From Williamsia limnetica (GTDB lineage: Bacteria; Actinomycetota; Actinomycetes; Mycobacteriales; Mycobacteriaceae), in the NCBI RefSeq assembly GCF_003217475.1, contig NZ_QJSP01000004.1, positions 186,001 to 250,000 of the forward strand: a DNA stretch of 64,000 nt, read 5' to 3'. Made by a program: the position numbers and the translations under genes. Each line of letters opens with the position of its first letter. Position 1 is the stretch's first letter. Under the pieces are notes generated by a model. It made no database searches. It worked only from the letters and a program-made list of their open reading frames with translations, and had not been told where the DNA came from. Of this stretch, positions 62,145-64,000 are shown one piece after another.

Positions 62145-63608
62145 ATGGGAATACTTCAGAGAATCGAGCGCAAACTCGAGGGCGCTGTGGACGACGGCTT
62201 TGCCCGGGTGTTCGGTGGCAAGGTGGCTCCGCAAGAGGTCGAGAACGCTTTGCAACGCGAGGCCGAAGACAGCCTCGAAGACCTCGGCGACGGTGGCAAG
62301 CTGGCCCCCAACGCCTACACCCTGGTTGTCAGCTCGACCGACCACCAGGAGATGGCCGCAGAATACGAGCTGAATCGCAAGACTTTCTCGAAACATCTCG
62401 AGAACTTCATCCGCGACAACGGCTGGCAAACATACGGTGACGTGGTCGTGGAGTTCGCACACTCCCCGACGCTGCACACCGGGCAGTTCCGGGCTCGCGG
62501 TTCGGTCAACCCGGACGCCCGTCCGATGCCCGTTCCACCACCCGGTGCCGGCCCCCAGCAAGGGGCACCGTTCCCGCCGGGAGCGGTTCCGCCTCCGCAA
62601 CCACCCGCCGTCCCGCCCCCCGCACCACAACGCAACCGAGAAGCAGGAGCCACCCCCATGACGCAGAACTCCGGATATGACCAGCGCGGAGGATACGACC
62701 AGGGCTCCTACCCTCCAGCTGCCGCGTACAGCCAGCAGCCGTATGACGGTCAGGAGCAGGCCCCGTCGGACGGCCCCCCGCAGGCGTACAGCCAGCAGGG
62801 CGCATACGACCAGGCCGGTTACGACCAGCGCGGGTACGACCAGCAGGGTTACGACCAACGCGGGTATGACCAGCGTGGATACGACCAGCAGGGCGGGTAT
62901 GACCAGCAGGGCGGCTACGCCGCGGACCAGCAGAGCGGCTACGCACCGGGCCCGGCCCAGGATCAGGCCGGCTATCAGGCCGGTGGATACCAGCAGCCCG
63001 GCTACGCACCGGATCAGCAGAATTACGACCAACAGGGTTACGACCAGCGCGGATACGACCAGGGCTACCAGCAGGGCGGATACGACAACCAGGGCGGATA
63101 CGCACCGGACCAGCAGGGCGGCTACGACCGCGGGTACGAGCAGCCCGCGGCGTACCAGGGCGGCGGGGAGTACTCCCAGCAGCCCGGCTACGCCCAGGGC
63201 TATCAGGGCGGCGGCTATGACCAAGGTGGCTACCCCGCGGACCAGCAGGGCGGATACGCACCGGACCAGCAGGGCGGCTACGCCGCGGGCGGCGGATACG
63301 CAGCTCCCGCCGGTTACGCGCCGACCGCCATCACCCTGCTGCTCGAAGACGGCAGCAACCGGACCTTCCAGCTCCGCAACGGTTCTAATGTGATCGGCCG
63401 CGGGCAGGACGCGCAGTTCCGGCTGCCGGACACCGGTGTCTCACGCCGACACGTCGAGATCCGGTGGGATGGCTCGAGCGCGCTGCTCAACGACCTCAAC
63501 TCCACCAACGGCACCACGGTCAACGACGTGCAGGTGAGCAGCTGGGAACTCGCCGACGGAGATCGGATCCGGGTGGGACATTCCGACATCACCGTCCGGT
63601 TCCAGTGA
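62145..63608 (+). CDS. fhaA: FhaA: FHA-domain protein with long Gly-Tyr-Gln linker
   Basis: A 487-residue orthologue of mycobacterial FhaA, a PknB substrate that acts with MviN/FhaB in septal peptidoglycan control. The N-terminal domain (1 to about 125) begins [41 protein letters not shown], the DUF3662 part. A Pro-rich stretch follows, then about 230 residues of GYDQ/GYAPDQQ-type repeats. The C-terminal FHA domain (about 395-487) has [24 protein letters not shown] and [12 protein letters not shown], so phospho-Thr binding residues are present. The ATG lies after GGAGGGAGG. Confidence 0.96.
   Translation: MGILQRIERKLEGAVDDGFARVFGGKVAPQEVENALQREAEDSLEDLGDGGKLAPNAYTLVVSSTDHQEMAAEYELNRKTFSKHLENFIRDNGWQTYGDVVVEFAHSPTLHTGQFRARGSVNPDARPMPVPPPGAGPQQGAPFPPGAVPPPQPPAVPPPAPQRNREAGATPMTQNSGYDQRGGYDQGSYPPAAAYSQQPYDGQEQAPSDGPPQAYSQQGAYDQAGYDQRGYDQQGYDQRGYDQRGYDQQGGYDQQGGYAADQQSGYAPGPAQDQAGYQAGGYQQPGYAPDQQNYDQQGYDQRGYDQGYQQGGYDNQGGYAPDQQGGYDRGYEQPAAYQGGGEYSQQPGYAQGYQGGGYDQGGYPADQQGGYAPDQQGGYAAGGGYAAPAGYAPTAITLLLEDGSNRTFQLRNGSNVIGRGQDAQFRLPDTGVSRRHVEIRWDGSSALLNDLNSTNGTTVNDVQVSSWELADGDRIRVGHSDITVRFQ
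62680..63310 (+). repeat. In-frame tandem coding repeat of FhaA linker
   Basis: Degenerate 12-24 bp units coding for GYDQ, GYDQQ and GYAPDQQ are repeated dozens of times. Codons are mixed, so the repeats are conserved at the protein level rather than as exact DNA copies. The composition is Gly/Tyr/Gln/Asp-rich, with no His or Trp. Confidence 0.9.
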
Positions 63609-63786
63609 CCTCGCCCGGGTCCCGCACCGCCAGGTAGGAGCACTCGCCCAGGTGTCACCCAACGGGCATCCGATGTCGAAGAATCGGGTATCCGATACAC
63701 AAGTGACACATCCGAATACCTACCGGGCCGCCGCTGGGCCATAAGATGCACAGGACGTTGTTGGCTGGCCCGGGAGGTGAAAATAC

Positions 63787-64000
63787 GTGCAGGGCATAGT
63801 GCTGCAGCTGACGCGTGTCGGCTTCTTGCTGCTCTTGTGGCTGATGATCTGGGCCGTTCTGCGCGTCATACGCAGCGACGTGTATGCGGCGACCGGTCAA
63901 CGGCCGCTCACGCGGTACGAGCGCCGCAATCGAGGTGGAGCCCCCGCAAGGGTCAAAGGTGGCCCCAGATACCTCATCGTCACGCATGGCGCGTTGGCGA
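63787..64000 (+). CDS. fhaB: FhaB (N-terminal part; runs off the right edge)
   Basis: The start of the FHA-domain protein FhaB/FipA. GTG 63787 (QGIVLQLTRVGFLLLLWLMIWAVLRV) has GGGAGGTGA 6-8 bases upstream. The segment matches the mycobacterial FhaB N-terminal membrane anchor, followed by VIRSDVYAATGQRPLTRYERR and RYLIVTHGAL. The frame is open to the window end with about 71 residues; the FHA domain lies outside. It is 178 bp from fhaA in the same direction and normally precedes pstP, rodA, pbpA, pknA and pknB. Confidence 0.93.
   Translation, partial: MQGIVLQLTRVGFLLLLWLMIWAVLRVIRSDVYAATGQRPLTRYERRNRGGAPARVKGGPRYLIVTHGALA

Noticed and set aside
62680-63310. Possible CRISPR-like array
   Set aside because: Repeats are in frame within fhaA and encode GYDQ units; no uniform repeat-spacer structure.

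Overview
The window is high-GC actinobacterial DNA, most likely from Gordonia or a close relative in Mycobacteriales. The taxonomic call is an inference. It rests on four observations: the right edge carries tRNA-Leu followed by fhaA and fhaB in the order that begins the mycobacterial fha-pstP-rodA-pbpA-pknA-pknB locus; there are three copies of the DUF222/HNH (13E12-like) family; there is an MMPL transporter; and many starts are GTG or TTG with GC-rich third codon positions. No transposase, integrase, phage gene or CRISPR array was seen. The region looks chromosomal.

Left third (1-23 kb). The N-terminal part of glutamate synthase (gltB) leaves the window on the minus strand. A six-gene minus-strand operon (1.8-6.3 kb) follows: ABC exporter, ABM-type monooxygenase, hotdog thioesterase, DesK-like kinase and NarL-like regulator, with an 18-bp palindrome in front. 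Next come an intact DUF222/HNH gene, a FetB-like permease, a secreted protein, and a LysR/EamA pair. A second minus-strand operon (12.5-16.2 kb) joins a haloperoxidase-type hydrolase, a second hydrolase, a VOC protein and an MFS exporter fused to an ABM-like domain. A second two-component cluster (kinase, receiver-only protein, LuxR-type regulator) and two TetR genes follow. One TetR gene shares a tandem-operator promoter with a PlsC-type acyltransferase. A DUF222/HNH gene broken by one in-frame stop ends this part.

Middle (23-43 kb). This part holds a LapA-domain protein, a membrane alpha/beta hydrolase, and a LysR/MFS pair. zwf faces a GlgC-like nucleotidyltransferase. A run of small conserved or unknown proteins follows, then a CtaG/DUF2243 membrane pair, and DUF779 with aldehyde dehydrogenase behind a 25-bp palindrome. 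Downstream are a phosphodiesterase/UbiA pair, a membrane Ser/Thr kinase, NhaA, and a GAF-wHTH activator that may control the aldehyde dehydrogenase.

Right third (43-64 kb). An MMPL transporter lies divergent from a third kinase/regulator pair. Then come small enzymes and domains (YccF, Ddn-like, SCO6745-like, HD hydrolase, GrpB), an MFS/ArsR operon with a 30-bp palindrome, two further transporter/hydrolase genes, a leuB-like dehydrogenase, a ketopantoate-reductase-like protein, VKOR, a heavily decayed DUF222/HNH pseudogene, tRNA-Leu(CAG) with a terminator, and fhaA/fhaB.

I found no single clear novel defence or biosynthetic system. The best candidates for new biology are the His-rich duplicated DUF2243 protein paired with CtaG, the self-controlled operons with visible operators (TetR/plsC, ArsR/MFS, ABC/two-component), the DUF222/HNH decay series, and the Gly-Tyr-Asp-Gln low-complexity linker of FhaA.
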